From: an uncultured Clostridia bacterium
GTDB taxonomy: Bacteria; Bacillota; Clostridia; Peptostreptococcales; Anaerovoracaceae
Assembly: GCA_945928865.1 (NCBI GenBank)
Contig: CAMENZ010000014.1
Span: 1 to 37,083 of the forward strand
DNA length: 37,083 bases
Direction of reading: 5' to 3'
The stretch's first letter is position 1. Each line of letters begins with the position of its first letter. This document shows, in pieces, positions 15,672-24,173 of this stretch. A model generated the notes under the pieces. The model was not told where the DNA came from. It worked only from the letters and a program-made list of their open reading frames with translations, and searched no databases. The position numbers and the translations under genes were made by a program.

Positions 15672-17156
15672 ATGGAATACGAGAAGTATCTTTTAGAAAA
15701 CCAGGAAGAAATGGTAAAGGCTCTCCAAGAAGCTTTACGCTATAACAGTGAGGGCGGCGATAGAGTGGAAACAGCAGACGGACAGGTTTATCCTTTTGGA
15801 GAAGGTGTTCAGAAGTGTTTCGAAGCTGTCCTAAAAATGGGACAGGACATGGGGTTTGAAGCTGTAAATGTAGATAATTACGGTGGGCACATAGATTTTG
15901 TGGGAACAGGTGAAGATGGCAAAGCTCCTAAAATTTTAGGAATTATAGGTCATTTAGATGTGGTTCCGGCAGGTTCAGGCTGGGATTTTGAGCCTTATGG
16001 AGCAGAAGTTAAAGATGGAATGGTATATGGTAGAGGAACTACTGATGATAAGGGACCTGTAATTTCTTGTCTTTATGCTATGAAGGCTTTAAAGGATTCA
16101 GGTTATGAACCTAAGAATACTATAAGATTGATTATAGGCTTAGATGAGGAAACTAATTGGAAGGGAATCGAATACTACTTCAACAAGGTGGAAAGACCGG
16201 ATTTCGGATTTACACCGGATGGAGATTTCCCTATTATAAACGGAGAAAAGGGTATCTTAACCTTTGAATTGGCTAAAAAGTTTGAAAAAGTTCAGGAAAA
16301 GGGTTTAGAACTCCGCTCTTTCAGTGGTGGTACTGCTTCTAACAGTGTAGCTGATACTGCTAAGGCTGTAGTTAGATATTCTTACGAAGATAAGAAAGCT
16401 AATAAGGATGAAGAAGTAGCTAAACAGTATGACAGAATTAAGTCTCTAGCGGAAGCTTATAGAGAAAAAACCGGTTATAAATTAAGCGTAAAGGGTGCAG
16501 GAAAATCCTTAGAAATATCTTCCGTAGGTAAGGCGGCTCACGGAGCTAAGCCTGATGCGGGGCTAAATGCAGTATCTATATTGATGGAGTTTTTAGGACA
16601 GCTAAGCTTTGTTAACGAAGGACATAACGAATTTATTCACTTCTTTAATAAGCATATAGGTTTTGAATTAGATGGTAAATCTATGGGAATTGCTATGGAA
16701 GATGAGCCTTCCGGTAAACTTACTTTCAATGTAGGTATCGGATATATGGATGAAGAGGTAGGCAAGGTAGTAATCAATGTGAGATATCCGGTTACTGCAG
16801 ATGACGAAGATATTTATAATCGTTTCAAGGGTATCTTAGAAGAATATGATTTAGGCATAATTAAGGAAAAGGCAAGCAAGCCTATCTTTAAGGATGTTGA
16901 AAATCCAATGATAAAAGACCTTATGGATATTTATCAGAAGCATACGGGAGATTATGAGAATAAACCTTTAGTAATAGGTGGGGGTACTTATGCCCGTGCT
17001 ACAGATAATATTGTGGCTTACGGAGCTCTGTTCCCGGGAGATCCGGATGTTATGCATCAAAAAAATGAATGTCTCAGCCTAGAGAGATTTTATCAAATGA
17101 CAAAAATTTATGCAGAAGCTATTTACAAATTGTCATCTGAGGATTATAATATGTAG
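15672..17156 (+). CDS. pepV: dipeptidase PepV (M20 family)
   Basis: Zinc-dependent dipeptidase cleaving a broad range of dipeptides in the cytoplasm. Metal ligands and catalytic residues are visible: H94 and D96 in GHLDVVP, D126 in GTTDDKGP, E159/E160 in LDEETNW, D183 in DGDFP, and a C-terminal histidine in PDVMHQKNE. The 494 residues are normal for the PepV/Sapep group. The start is an ATG preceded by AGAGGAGA. The promoter for the downstream riboswitch lies in its last codons. Confidence 0.94.
   Translation: MEYEKYLLENQEEMVKALQEALRYNSEGGDRVETADGQVYPFGEGVQKCFEAVLKMGQDMGFEAVNVDNYGGHIDFVGTGEDGKAPKILGIIGHLDVVPAGSGWDFEPYGAEVKDGMVYGRGTTDDKGPVISCLYAMKALKDSGYEPKNTIRLIIGLDEETNWKGIEYYFNKVERPDFGFTPDGDFPIINGEKGILTFELAKKFEKVQEKGLELRSFSGGTASNSVADTAKAVVRYSYEDKKANKDEEVAKQYDRIKSLAEAYREKTGYKLSVKGAGKSLEISSVGKAAHGAKPDAGLNAVSILMEFLGQLSFVNEGHNEFIHFFNKHIGFELDGKSMGIAMEDEPSGKLTFNVGIGYMDEEVGKVVINVRYPVTADDEDIYNRFKGILEEYDLGIIKEKASKPIFKDVENPMIKDLMDIYQKHTGDYENKPLVIGGGTYARATDNIVAYGALFPGDPDVMHQKNECLSLERFYQMTKIYAEAIYKLSSEDYNM
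17122..17150 (+). promoter_or_regulatory. promoter of the FMN riboswitch-ribU unit
   Basis: TTTACA (17122-17127) and TATAAT (17145-17150) are spaced 17 bases apart, inside the 3' end of pepV. The predicted start near 17157 is about a dozen bases before the riboswitch. Confidence 0.75.
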
Positions 17157-17169
17157 CGTATATGTAATC

Positions 17170-17297
17170 TGTTTCAGGGCGAGGTGTAATTCCTCACCGG
17201 CAGTTAAAGTCTGCGACCGCATATTTTGAAATATAGATGTGCGTTGACAAGGTGTAATTCCTTGACCGACGGTTATAGTCCGGATGGGAGAAACAAG
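17170..17297 (+). ncRNA. FMN riboswitch (RFN element)
   Basis: The conserved RFN core is plain: AGGGCGAGGTGTAATTCCTC near 17177, CCGGCAGT, the second arm GGTGTAATTCCTTGACC near 17251, and closing GGATGGGAGAAAC at 17282-17294. It binds flavin mononucleotide. It is followed by a terminator hairpin at 17347 and the riboflavin transporter gene, so FMN should switch ribU off by ending transcription early. Confidence 0.97.
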
Positions 17298-17346
17298 AAA
17301 GCTTAGGCACTGTTTTTAGTGTCCTTATAAGTTATTCCCGCTATAT

Positions 17347-17388
17347 GAGCCTTGATGCATCGTAAGATATGTCAAGGCTTTATTTATT
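17347..17388 (+). terminator. riboswitch-controlled terminator
   Basis: AGCCTTGA (17348-17355) pairs with TCAAGGCT (17372-17379), with flanking wobble pairs, followed by TTATTTATT. As the expression platform of the FMN riboswitch it should form when FMN is bound. Confidence 0.85.
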
Positions 17389-17448
17389 CCTGACAGATTC
17401 CTAAGTATGGGCTAAAAAGCCTAATTATAGAAAAGCGAGGGATTTGTT

Positions 17449-17988
17449 ATGAACACACAAACACAATCAATTAAACTGGCAAAGATGTCAATGCTGGTAG
17501 CCATCTCAATTATTTTGGCATTCTTAATTCATTTTCCGATTTTTCCGGCAGCGGCATTTTTGGAATATGACCCGGCGGATATTCCTATTTTAATAGGAAA
17601 CTTTGCCTTTGGACCTATTGCAGGACTTTTAATCACTGTAGCAACTTCTGTGTTACAGGGATTGACTGTATCATCTGCAAGCGGCCCTTATGGAATTATA
17701 ATGCATATTATAGCTACAGGAACCTTAGTATTAGTTTCAGGTTTAATTTACAGGAAATTAAAAACTAAGAAAGCAGCTATTATAGGACTTACAGCCGGAA
17801 CTTTAGCTATGGCTGTAGTTATGACAGGTGCTAATTTAGTTGTAACTCCATACTTTATGGGACTTCCCGTTAAGGCTGTAGTGCCATTATTACCTTATAT
17901 TATTGCATTTAATATTGTAAAGGCAGGAATAAACAGTTTAGTTACCTTCTTATTATATAAGAGAATTTCAATCTTTTTACATAAGTAA
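17449..17988 (+). CDS. ribU: riboflavin ECF transporter substrate-binding subunit RibU
   Basis: Membrane S-component that binds riboflavin and works with the shared energising module EcfAA'T, which is encoded elsewhere. At 179 residues with about six hydrophobic helices it has the family's size. The segment FLEYDPADIPILIGNFAFGP is the characteristic RibU ligand-binding region. The FMN riboswitch directly upstream confirms the substrate. The start is an ATG with GCGAGGG upstream. No clear terminator separates it from tsaE. Confidence 0.96.
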   Translation: MNTQTQSIKLAKMSMLVAISIILAFLIHFPIFPAAAFLEYDPADIPILIGNFAFGPIAGLLITVATSVLQGLTVSSASGPYGIIMHIIATGTLVLVSGLIYRKLKTKKAAIIGLTAGTLAMAVVMTGANLVVTPYFMGLPVKAVVPLLPYIIAFNIVKAGINSLVTFLLYKRISIFLHK

Positions 17989-18066
17989 AAAGCAGGAGCA
18001 AGTAAAAGTAAGTTTAAATTCAATTTAAGAATAATGTTGAAATAATTTAGAATTAAAGGAAAGAAA

Positions 18067-18498
18067 ATGTCAGAAATCGTCAGAACTATAGAAATTAAAA
18101 ATGAAAAAGATACGGAAAAATTTGGTTTAAGTCTGGCGAAAAGTCTTAAAGCAGGAGATGTGGTAGCTTTAATAGGTGACCTAGGTACAGGCAAAACAGC
18201 TCTTACATCCTATATTGCTAAAGGCTTAGACATAAAAAGAAGAATTAGCAGCCCTACCTTCACTATTGTTAAGGAATATGAGGAAGGTAGGCTACCTCTT
18301 TATCATTTCGATGTGTATAGAGTTTTCGATGAAGATGAACTTTTTAACATCGGCATAGAAGAATATTTTTATGGCAAGGGTGTTTGCCTAATTGAATGGG
18401 CAGATTTAATTATGAATATTTTGCCTGAAAACACCAAATATATTTATTTAGAGTATGGTAATAAGGAAGGAGAAAGGGTATATAAATGTACATTTTAG
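18067..18498 (+). CDS. tsaE: tRNA t6A biosynthesis ATPase TsaE
   Basis: ATPase needed to recycle the TsaB-TsaD complex that adds threonylcarbamoyl to A37 of ANN-reading tRNAs. The P-loop is GDLGTGKT (37-44), followed by SSPTFT (61-66) and HFDVYR (80-85). The 143-residue length is normal. The start is an ATG behind AAAGGAAAG. It overlaps tsaB by 13 bases, so translation is coupled. Confidence 0.96.
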   Translation: MSEIVRTIEIKNEKDTEKFGLSLAKSLKAGDVVALIGDLGTGKTALTSYIAKGLDIKRRISSPTFTIVKEYEEGRLPLYHFDVYRVFDEDELFNIGIEEYFYGKGVCLIEWADLIMNILPENTKYIYLEYGNKEGERVYKCTF

Positions 18499-19283
18499 CT
18501 ATTGAAACTACAGGACCTTTCTGTTCCGTAGCTATCATAAATGAAAAGAAACAGCTTATAGATAGCCTTAGGGCGACAGAAACTATGAGCCATTTAAGCG
18601 AGCTGATTCCTATGATAAGTCAGCTTTTAAATAAGAATAATATATCCAAAAAGGATTTAAATTATATAGCCTGTTCTATAGGACCCGGTTCTTTTACGGG
18701 CATTAGAATTGGAGTGGCTACGACTAGGGCGTTAGCTCAGACACTTGGCTGCAAGTGTATAGGAGTTTCAAGTTTAGAAGCTTTTATGGAAAATAAAAAT
18801 ATTGAAAAAGTTAGAGAAACTTATCTAAATCATAAGAAATCTGGTGCAAAATCTGCACCCCCTAAGGCTATGGTTCTTTTTAACGCCAGAAGGGGTCAGG
18901 TGTACGGCTTTATGGAGTCATATATACCTGCAGGACCTTATATGTTAAAGGAGTTTTTAGAAAAATTTGAAATAGAAGCCTTACCTAAGATTAATGAGTC
19001 AGGAGAATTTATTACTATTTATGGAGATGGTATAGATGCTTATGAAACTCAGATTTTAGAAAGCTTTAAGGCGATGGATTTTGAGGATTATATCTTAATT
19101 CCTGAGGAATTCAGGTATCAGTCAGGGGAAGCTGTGGCAATGAGAGGGGCGACACTGCTGGCGGAGGCGGATTTTGCTGTAAGCTATGAAAAACTTAAAC
19201 CGGACTATATGAGAATGGCGGAAGCGGAGCAAAAACTTAGGGCAGGTGAGCTGCCTATTTGCAAGGGTCCAAAGCAAGAGTAA
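18486..19283 (+). CDS. tsaB: tRNA t6A biosynthesis protein TsaB
   Basis: Inactive TsaD paralogue that forms the scaffold of the t6A complex. It opens with the ASKHA fold start ILAIETTGPFCSVAI and has the conserved IGPGSFTGIRIG segment near residue 66. At 265 residues it is slightly longer than the common 220-240; the extra residues (about 115-130) are lysine-rich. It starts inside the end of tsaE, with GGAGAAAGG upstream. It ends 14 bases before rimI. Confidence 0.94.
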   Translation: MYILAIETTGPFCSVAIINEKKQLIDSLRATETMSHLSELIPMISQLLNKNNISKKDLNYIACSIGPGSFTGIRIGVATTRALAQTLGCKCIGVSSLEAFMENKNIEKVRETYLNHKKSGAKSAPPKAMVLFNARRGQVYGFMESYIPAGPYMLKEFLEKFEIEALPKINESGEFITIYGDGIDAYETQILESFKAMDFEDYILIPEEFRYQSGEAVAMRGATLLAEADFAVSYEKLKPDYMRMAEAEQKLRAGELPICKGPKQE

Positions 19284-19297
19284 CAGGATTTAGATTT

Positions 19298-19741
19298 ATG
19301 AGTGATTTAATTGTTAGATTGGCAGATGAAAAGGATGTGGAAAGAATTGCCGAAATGGAACAGGTTTGCTTTCCGGAAGAACCTTGGAGTTTGGCGGCAG
19401 TTTGGGAAGATGTTATGCAGAATCAGCGTAGTTTTTATCTGGTAGGAGAAATCGAGGGCAGGATAATAGGCTATGCAGGTGTTTGGAAGATTTTAGAAGA
19501 GGGTCATATTACCAATGTGGCTGTGGATCCTGAATATAGGAGAAGGCATATAGGGGAAACTCTTATGAAAGTGCTTATAAGAGAAACTGAAAAGCTGGGC
19601 GTGGAGAAATGGACTTTAGAGGTTAGAAGGAGTAACGCCGGTGCCATTTCCATGTACGAAAATTTGGGCTTTAAAGTGGAAGGCATACGCCCTGAATATT
19701 ATGAGAATAATGGGGAAGATGCACTGATTATGTGGAGATAA
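19298..19741 (+). CDS. rimI: ribosomal protein alanine N-acetyltransferase RimI
   Basis: GNAT acetyltransferase that modifies the N-terminus of ribosomal protein bS18 in other bacteria. The acetyl-CoA motif is RRRHIGETL, and VAVDPEYR and ENLGFKVEGIRPEYY are typical of RimI. I use the ATG at 19298 (147 residues) with AGGA nine bases upstream. A longer frame from 19259 would overlap tsaB and begins at a TTG without a binding site. The tsaB-rimI-tsaD order is common in Firmicutes and supports the name. Confidence 0.92.
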   Translation: MSDLIVRLADEKDVERIAEMEQVCFPEEPWSLAAVWEDVMQNQRSFYLVGEIEGRIIGYAGVWKILEEGHITNVAVDPEYRRRHIGETLMKVLIRETEKLGVEKWTLEVRRSNAGAISMYENLGFKVEGIRPEYYENNGEDALIMWR

Positions 19742-19747
19742 ATTATT

Positions 19748-20773
19748 ATGAAAGACGGTAAATTTTTAACTCTGGGAATAGAAACCAGCTGTGATGAAAC
19801 TGCTATTTCAGTCGTTGCTGATGGCAGGCAAGTTTGGTCAAATGTTATTTCTTCTCAGATTGAAATTTTTAAAAATTATGGTGGTGTGGTGCCGGAAATT
19901 GCATCCAGACATCATTTAGAAAATATAAATAAGGTATTGGAAGAAGCCTTGAAGGTAGCCGATGTTACATTAGATGATATTGATTTAATAGGTGTTACAG
20001 AGGGACCGGGTCTTATCGGTGCGCTTTTAATGGGTGTGGCAACGGCTAAAGCTATAGCCTTTGCAAAGGACATTCCTTTAGTCGGGGTACATCATCTTTT
20101 CGGACATATCAGTGCCAATTTTTTAGAAGATGAAAATTTAGAACCTCCTTTTTTAGCTCTCATTACTTCCGGAGGACATACGGAGATAGTTCAGGTTAAA
20201 AGCTACACAGATTGCGAAATATTAGGCGGTACCAGAGACGATGCAGTAGGTGAGGCTTATGATAAGGTTGCCAGGGTTTTAGGACTAGGATATCCAGGTG
20301 GACCTAAGATTGATAAAATCGCAAAATCCGGTAATCCTGAGGCTGTGAATTTTACTAGGGTGCTGTTGGAAAAAGATAGTTACGATTTTAGTTTTAGTGG
20401 ACTTAAGACCCAAGTGCTTAATTACATTAATACTGAAAAGCAGGCAGGGAGAGAAGTTTGCCGTGAAGATGTGGCAGCCAGTTTTCAGCAGGCAGTTATG
20501 GAAGTTGTAGTTAAAAAAACCATGAATGCTGTGAATTTAACAGGGGCTCTTAAGTTAGTTATGGCAGGCGGAGTTGCGGCTAATTCCAAACTTAGAAGTA
20601 TGTTAGAAAGTGAAACTGAAAAAGCAGGAATAAAGTTGTATTGCCCTAAGCCGATTCTCTGTACTGATAACGGAGCTATGATAGGGTCTGCTGCTTATTA
20701 TAAATACAAGGCTTTAGGAGAGGATGAACTTAATATGGATGCGTCATCTAACTTGCCTTTAGAGAGAAATTAA
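19748..20773 (+). CDS. tsaD: tRNA t6A transferase TsaD
   Basis: Catalytic subunit that transfers the threonylcarbamoyl group to A37. It opens with LGIETSCDETA. The metal-binding histidines are H116 and H120 in HHLFGH, and VMAGGVAANSKLR and CTDNGAMIG complete the family motifs. The length of 341 residues is standard. The gap to rimI is only six bases, and it is followed nine bases later by the ABC-F gene, so all five genes form one operon. Confidence 0.97.
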   Translation: MKDGKFLTLGIETSCDETAISVVADGRQVWSNVISSQIEIFKNYGGVVPEIASRHHLENINKVLEEALKVADVTLDDIDLIGVTEGPGLIGALLMGVATAKAIAFAKDIPLVGVHHLFGHISANFLEDENLEPPFLALITSGGHTEIVQVKSYTDCEILGGTRDDAVGEAYDKVARVLGLGYPGGPKIDKIAKSGNPEAVNFTRVLLEKDSYDFSFSGLKTQVLNYINTEKQAGREVCREDVAASFQQAVMEVVVKKTMNAVNLTGALKLVMAGGVAANSKLRSMLESETEKAGIKLYCPKPILCTDNGAMIGSAAYYKYKALGEDELNMDASSNLPLERN

Positions 20774-20782
20774 GAGGAAATT

Positions 20783-22786
20783 ATGATAGTTTTATCAGCT
20801 AATAATTTAAGTAAAGCATATGGAACAGATGTTATTTTAGAAAAAGTAAGTTTCCATATAAATCAAGGGGATAGAGTGGGTATTATAGGCAGAAACGGTG
20901 CAGGAAAAACCACTCTTTTAAACCTTTTGACAGGTGAACTCTCCTCGGACGAAGGGGAGTTTTTTATAGGACAAAATTTAAAGGTTGGATATCTTAAACA
21001 GAGAGATAGTTTCAGCCCGGAGCTTACTATAGAAGAAGCTATAGATGGGCTTTTTTCTCATATACATAAATTGGAAAAAGAAATCGCCGAAGCATCTGAT
21101 TTAGTTGCAGCCAATCCTACAGAGGAAAGATTAGTGCATAGGTTATATAATCTTCAGCAGGAATATGAAGTCAAGGGAGGCTACACCTATAAGTCTGAAA
21201 TTTCAGGAGTTTTAACTTCTATGGCATTTGGAAAAGAGAGTAGAATTAAGAAAATAGGAAGCCTATCCGGTGGAGAAAAGACCCGCTTGGCTTTAGCTGC
21301 GTTGCTTTTAGAAAAACCGGATATTTTAATGCTGGATGAACCTACAAACCATTTGGATATAGGGACTTTGAAATGGCTGGAGCAGTACTTATCTCAGTAT
21401 AAAGGAACTCTGGTTATCGTATCCCATGACAGATATTTTCTGGATCAGGTTGTTAATAGAATATTTGAGGTGGAACATCATCAGGTTACCTGTTATAAGG
21501 GCAAATATTCTCAGTATGCCGACCAAAAGCGTATAATGAGGGAAAGCCAGCTTAAAGCCTATAATGCTCAGCAGAAGGAAATTCGCCGTCAAGAAGATAT
21601 GATTCGCATTATGAAAGAACATAATACGGAGCACCTGGTTAAGAGAGCAAAATCCAGAGAAAAAAGGCTGGATATGGTAAAGAGAATAGATAAACCCAGG
21701 GAGCTTCAATCTTCTATGAAGATAGATTTTAAGCAGGATTTTCAATCGGGAAATGATGTGATTCAGGGGAAGGCACTGTCCATGTCATTCGGCTCAGGGG
21801 CTAATAGGAGAGAATTATTTAGAAATGTAAATTTAGATATTAAAAGAGGGGATAAAATCTGTATAGTCGGACCTAACGGTGTAGGTAAAACTACTTTACT
21901 TCGCATGATTTTAGGTGAGTTAGCTCCTGTTTTAGGTAATCTAAAGGTAGGGCATAATGTGGCATTTGGCTATTATGACCAAGGTCAGTTGCTTTTAAAT
22001 AATAGCAATACGGTATTTGAGGAAATGAAAGAATCTTACCGTCTTTATAATAATACGGAAATGCGTTCTATATTAGGTAGATTTTTGTTTAAGGGAGAAG
22101 ATGTTTTTCTAAATGTGGGAAGTCTTTCCGGCGGAGAAAAAGCAAGGCTATCCTTAGCCAAACTTATGCTTTCGGGAGCTAATACATTGATATTAGATGA
22201 ACCGACTAACCATTTAGATATAGAGTCTAAAGAAGTGTTTGAAGAGGCTCTAAAGGACTTTGACGGAACTGCCATAATCGTATCCCATGATAGATATTTC
22301 TTACAAAAAATACCTAATAAGATTTTAGAATTAAATTCTGATGGTATGGTAGAATACTTAGGTAAATACGATTATTATTTAGAAAAGCGTGAAGAAATAG
22401 CATCAGCAGGAAAGTATGTTTCTTCTTTGGCTAACTTAGGAGAAAATAAAAATTCGGAATTACCAAAATCTGAAGATAAGATGACAACTGAAAGAAATGA
22501 GCCTTTGGAGATGGATTCTCTAGAAGGCTTGTCTTCGGCTGAAATTAGAGCTATAAAGAAACAACAAGAGGCGGAAGAAAGAAGAAGGGCAAGGCTGATA
22601 GAAAGCCTTGAAAAAGAAATAGAGACTTTAGAGAGGCGTCTAAAAGAATTAGAAGTTGAAATGAGTAAAGAAGCTAATATGGCGGATTTTGAAGTTTTAG
22701 GGGAACTTAGCAGAGAACATGAAGATGTGGGAAATCGTCTGGAGGAGGTCTATGATCAGTGGGCTGAGGTGCAGGGTGGTATCTAA
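20783..22786 (+). CDS. ABC-F family ATPase (YdiF-like)
   Basis: A soluble protein of two tandem ABC ATPase domains with no membrane part, which makes it ABC-F: a ribosome-associated translation factor. The Walker A motifs are GRNGAGKT (36-43) and GPNGVGKT (363-370). There are two SLSGGEK signatures and two LDEPTNHLDI Walker B regions. The linker between the domains (about 240-310) is rich in charged residues, as expected for the P-site tRNA interaction motif. The C-terminal ~70 residues form a coiled coil. The length of 667 residues and the C-terminal extension fit the YdiF/Uup-like housekeeping group better than antibiotic-resistance members. The start is an ATG behind AAGAGGAAA. The motif GGCGGATTTTG occurs near its end and again just after its stop. 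Confidence 0.92.
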   Translation: MIVLSANNLSKAYGTDVILEKVSFHINQGDRVGIIGRNGAGKTTLLNLLTGELSSDEGEFFIGQNLKVGYLKQRDSFSPELTIEEAIDGLFSHIHKLEKEIAEASDLVAANPTEERLVHRLYNLQQEYEVKGGYTYKSEISGVLTSMAFGKESRIKKIGSLSGGEKTRLALAALLLEKPDILMLDEPTNHLDIGTLKWLEQYLSQYKGTLVIVSHDRYFLDQVVNRIFEVEHHQVTCYKGKYSQYADQKRIMRESQLKAYNAQQKEIRRQEDMIRIMKEHNTEHLVKRAKSREKRLDMVKRIDKPRELQSSMKIDFKQDFQSGNDVIQGKALSMSFGSGANRRELFRNVNLDIKRGDKICIVGPNGVGKTTLLRMILGELAPVLGNLKVGHNVAFGYYDQGQLLLNNSNTVFEEMKESYRLYNNTEMRSILGRFLFKGEDVFLNVGSLSGGEKARLSLAKLMLSGANTLILDEPTNHLDIESKEVFEEALKDFDGTAIIVSHDRYFLQKIPNKILELNSDGMVEYLGKYDYYLEKREEIASAGKYVSSLANLGENKNSELPKSEDKMTTERNEPLEMDSLEGLSSAEIRAIKKQQEAEERRRARLIESLEKEIETLERRLKELEVEMSKEANMADFEVLGELSREHEDVGNRLEEVYDQWAEVQGGI

Positions 22787-22880
22787 AATGAAGTGGCTGG
22801 CTGGGCGGATTTTGCTAGAAAATTCAATAAAAAATGTATAAAATTTCACAAAAACTACAAAAATAAGATGTATTTTTCTA

Positions 22881-22909
22881 TTGCAAAGAAAAAGAAAAGA
22901 ATTTATAAT
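22881..22909 (+). promoter_or_regulatory. sigma-A-type promoter of acpP
   Basis: TTGCAA (22881-22886) and TATAAT (22904-22909) with a 17-base spacer, the same boxes as the lysC promoter. The expected start near 22916 falls within a 7-bp hairpin, ATTTGTC (22913-22919) with GACAAAT (22928-22934), which would form the 5' end of the message. Confidence 0.82.
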
Positions 22910-22981
22910 GGGATTTGTCTATATGGGGACAAATGTAAAAGGCAAATTATTAACTTAATTTAAAGTATGGAGGAATATAAA

Positions 22982-23209
22982 ATGATTTTTGAAAAAATTA
23001 AGGAAATTATAATCGAACAGTTACAGGTAGAAGAAGACGAAATTTCAATGGACACTAATCTTATGAAGGATCTTTCTGCAGATTCATTAGATGCAGTAGA
23101 AATTATCATGGCTATTGAAGATGAGTTTGGTATTGAAATTCCTGATGAAGATGCAGAGCATATTCAGACTGTTGGCGATTTAGTTAGATATGTTGAAGAA
23201 AATAAATAA
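22982..23209 (+). CDS. acpP: acyl carrier protein
   Basis: Carries growing fatty acyl chains on a phosphopantetheine arm attached to S35 in the motif ADSLDAVE. The 75-residue acidic protein has normal size. The ATG at 22982 is chosen because GGAGG lies eight bases upstream; an in-frame ATG at 22967 overlaps that binding site. Here acpP stands before rex rather than within the fab gene cluster. Confidence 0.96.
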   Translation: MIFEKIKEIIIEQLQVEEDEISMDTNLMKDLSADSLDAVEIIMAIEDEFGIEIPDEDAEHIQTVGDLVRYVEENK

Positions 23210-23243
23210 TTTCAGATAACTAAAAATATAGTAAGGAGATTAG

Positions 23244-23900
23244 GTGAGAGAAATGGTGGGAATCAAGGAAAGAGCGGAAAGGCAAATATCTAAGGCTGTA
23301 ATTAAAAGATTACCTAGATATAGAAGATACTTAGGGGATTTGCAGAAAAAAGGCGTTGAAAAGATTTCGTCTAAAGATTTAAGTGAGCTCATTGGCTACA
23401 CCGCTTCCCAAATCCGTCAAGACCTGAATAATTTCGGGGGTTTTGGACAACAGGGGTATGGCTACAGCGTAGATTATCTTTATGAAGAAATCGGAAATAT
23501 TCTAGGCTTAAATAAAACTTATAAAATGGTAATTGTAGGTTATGGTCGTTTAGGACAGGCTATGGCAAATTATATTACCAGTCATGAGCATAATTTTAAG
23601 ATTGCAGGAATTTTCGATGTTAAACAAATCATACAGGATGTAGAGTTTAAGGGTGCTGAGATTTTGACTTGCGGAAGTTTGGCTAATTTCGTAGCCAAAG
23701 AAGGTATAGACATAGCAGTTATTACTGTACCTGCTGAAAAGGCACAGATAGTAGCCGATACGGTTACACGAGCAGGTATTAGAGGTATTTGGAACTTTAC
23801 CGCTGTAGATTTAGATTTACCGGAAGGTGTAGCTTGCGAAGATGTTCATGTGAGCGACAGCCTTCATGCCCTAGCTTATTATATGCAGGATATGAAATAA
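23244..23900 (+). CDS. rex: redox-sensing transcriptional repressor Rex
   Basis: DNA-binding repressor that senses the NADH/NAD+ ratio and controls fermentation genes. The N-terminal winged helix contains LPRYRRYLGDL and YTASQIRQDL. The Rossmann domain starts IVGYGRLGQA, and the C-terminal domain-swap helix ends HALAYYMQDM. The length is 218 residues. A GTG start at 23244 has AAGGAG five bases upstream and is preferred over the ATG at 23253, which would lie 14 bases away. I saw no obvious Rex operator (TTGTGAAnnnnnnTTCACAA type) in the window. Confidence 0.95.
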   Translation: MREMVGIKERAERQISKAVIKRLPRYRRYLGDLQKKGVEKISSKDLSELIGYTASQIRQDLNNFGGFGQQGYGYSVDYLYEEIGNILGLNKTYKMVIVGYGRLGQAMANYITSHEHNFKIAGIFDVKQIIQDVEFKGAEILTCGSLANFVAKEGIDIAVITVPAEKAQIVADTVTRAGIRGIWNFTAVDLDLPEGVACEDVHVSDSLHALAYYMQDMK

Positions 23901-23913
23901 AAATGTAAAAAAT

Positions 23914-23953
23914 AGTGCTTCCCACAAGGTTAATTGTAGGAAGCACTTTTTGA
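23914..23953 (+). terminator. intrinsic terminator of rex
   Basis: AGTGCTTCC (23914-23922) pairs perfectly with GGAAGCACT (23939-23947), with ACAA/TTGT adding pairs in the loop, followed by TTTTTG. Confidence 0.92.
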
Positions 23954-24010
23954 TTTAGAGTGATATAGCTAGTGGAAATAGCGGTTTGTAATAGTTTTAT
24001 AGATTTATTG

Positions 24011-24102
24011 AAAAGTTGTCCGAAACAATGATTATAGCTAAATTGGGCAACTTTTTTTGATTTTTGTTGTCAGATTTTGATATTTTAGTAATTTTAGACA
24101 AC
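24011..24102. terminator. second terminator-like hairpin and adjacent inverted repeat
   Basis: AAAAGTTG (24011-24018) pairs with CAACTTTT (24048-24055), extended inward by T·G and two C-G pairs, and is followed by TTTTTTT on the + strand. Just beyond lies GTTGTC (24066-24071) with GACAAC (24097-24102). No gene on the + strand between rex and here explains a second terminator. Read on the minus strand, the structures could end the unknown membrane-protein message, but the U-tract there is poorer. Confidence 0.6.
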
Positions 24103-24173
24103 TTTGGAAAGATTCTAAGGGTTTTTAAACGGAATCTAATTTATATATTCAACCTACTTACAGAAAGAAGTTA

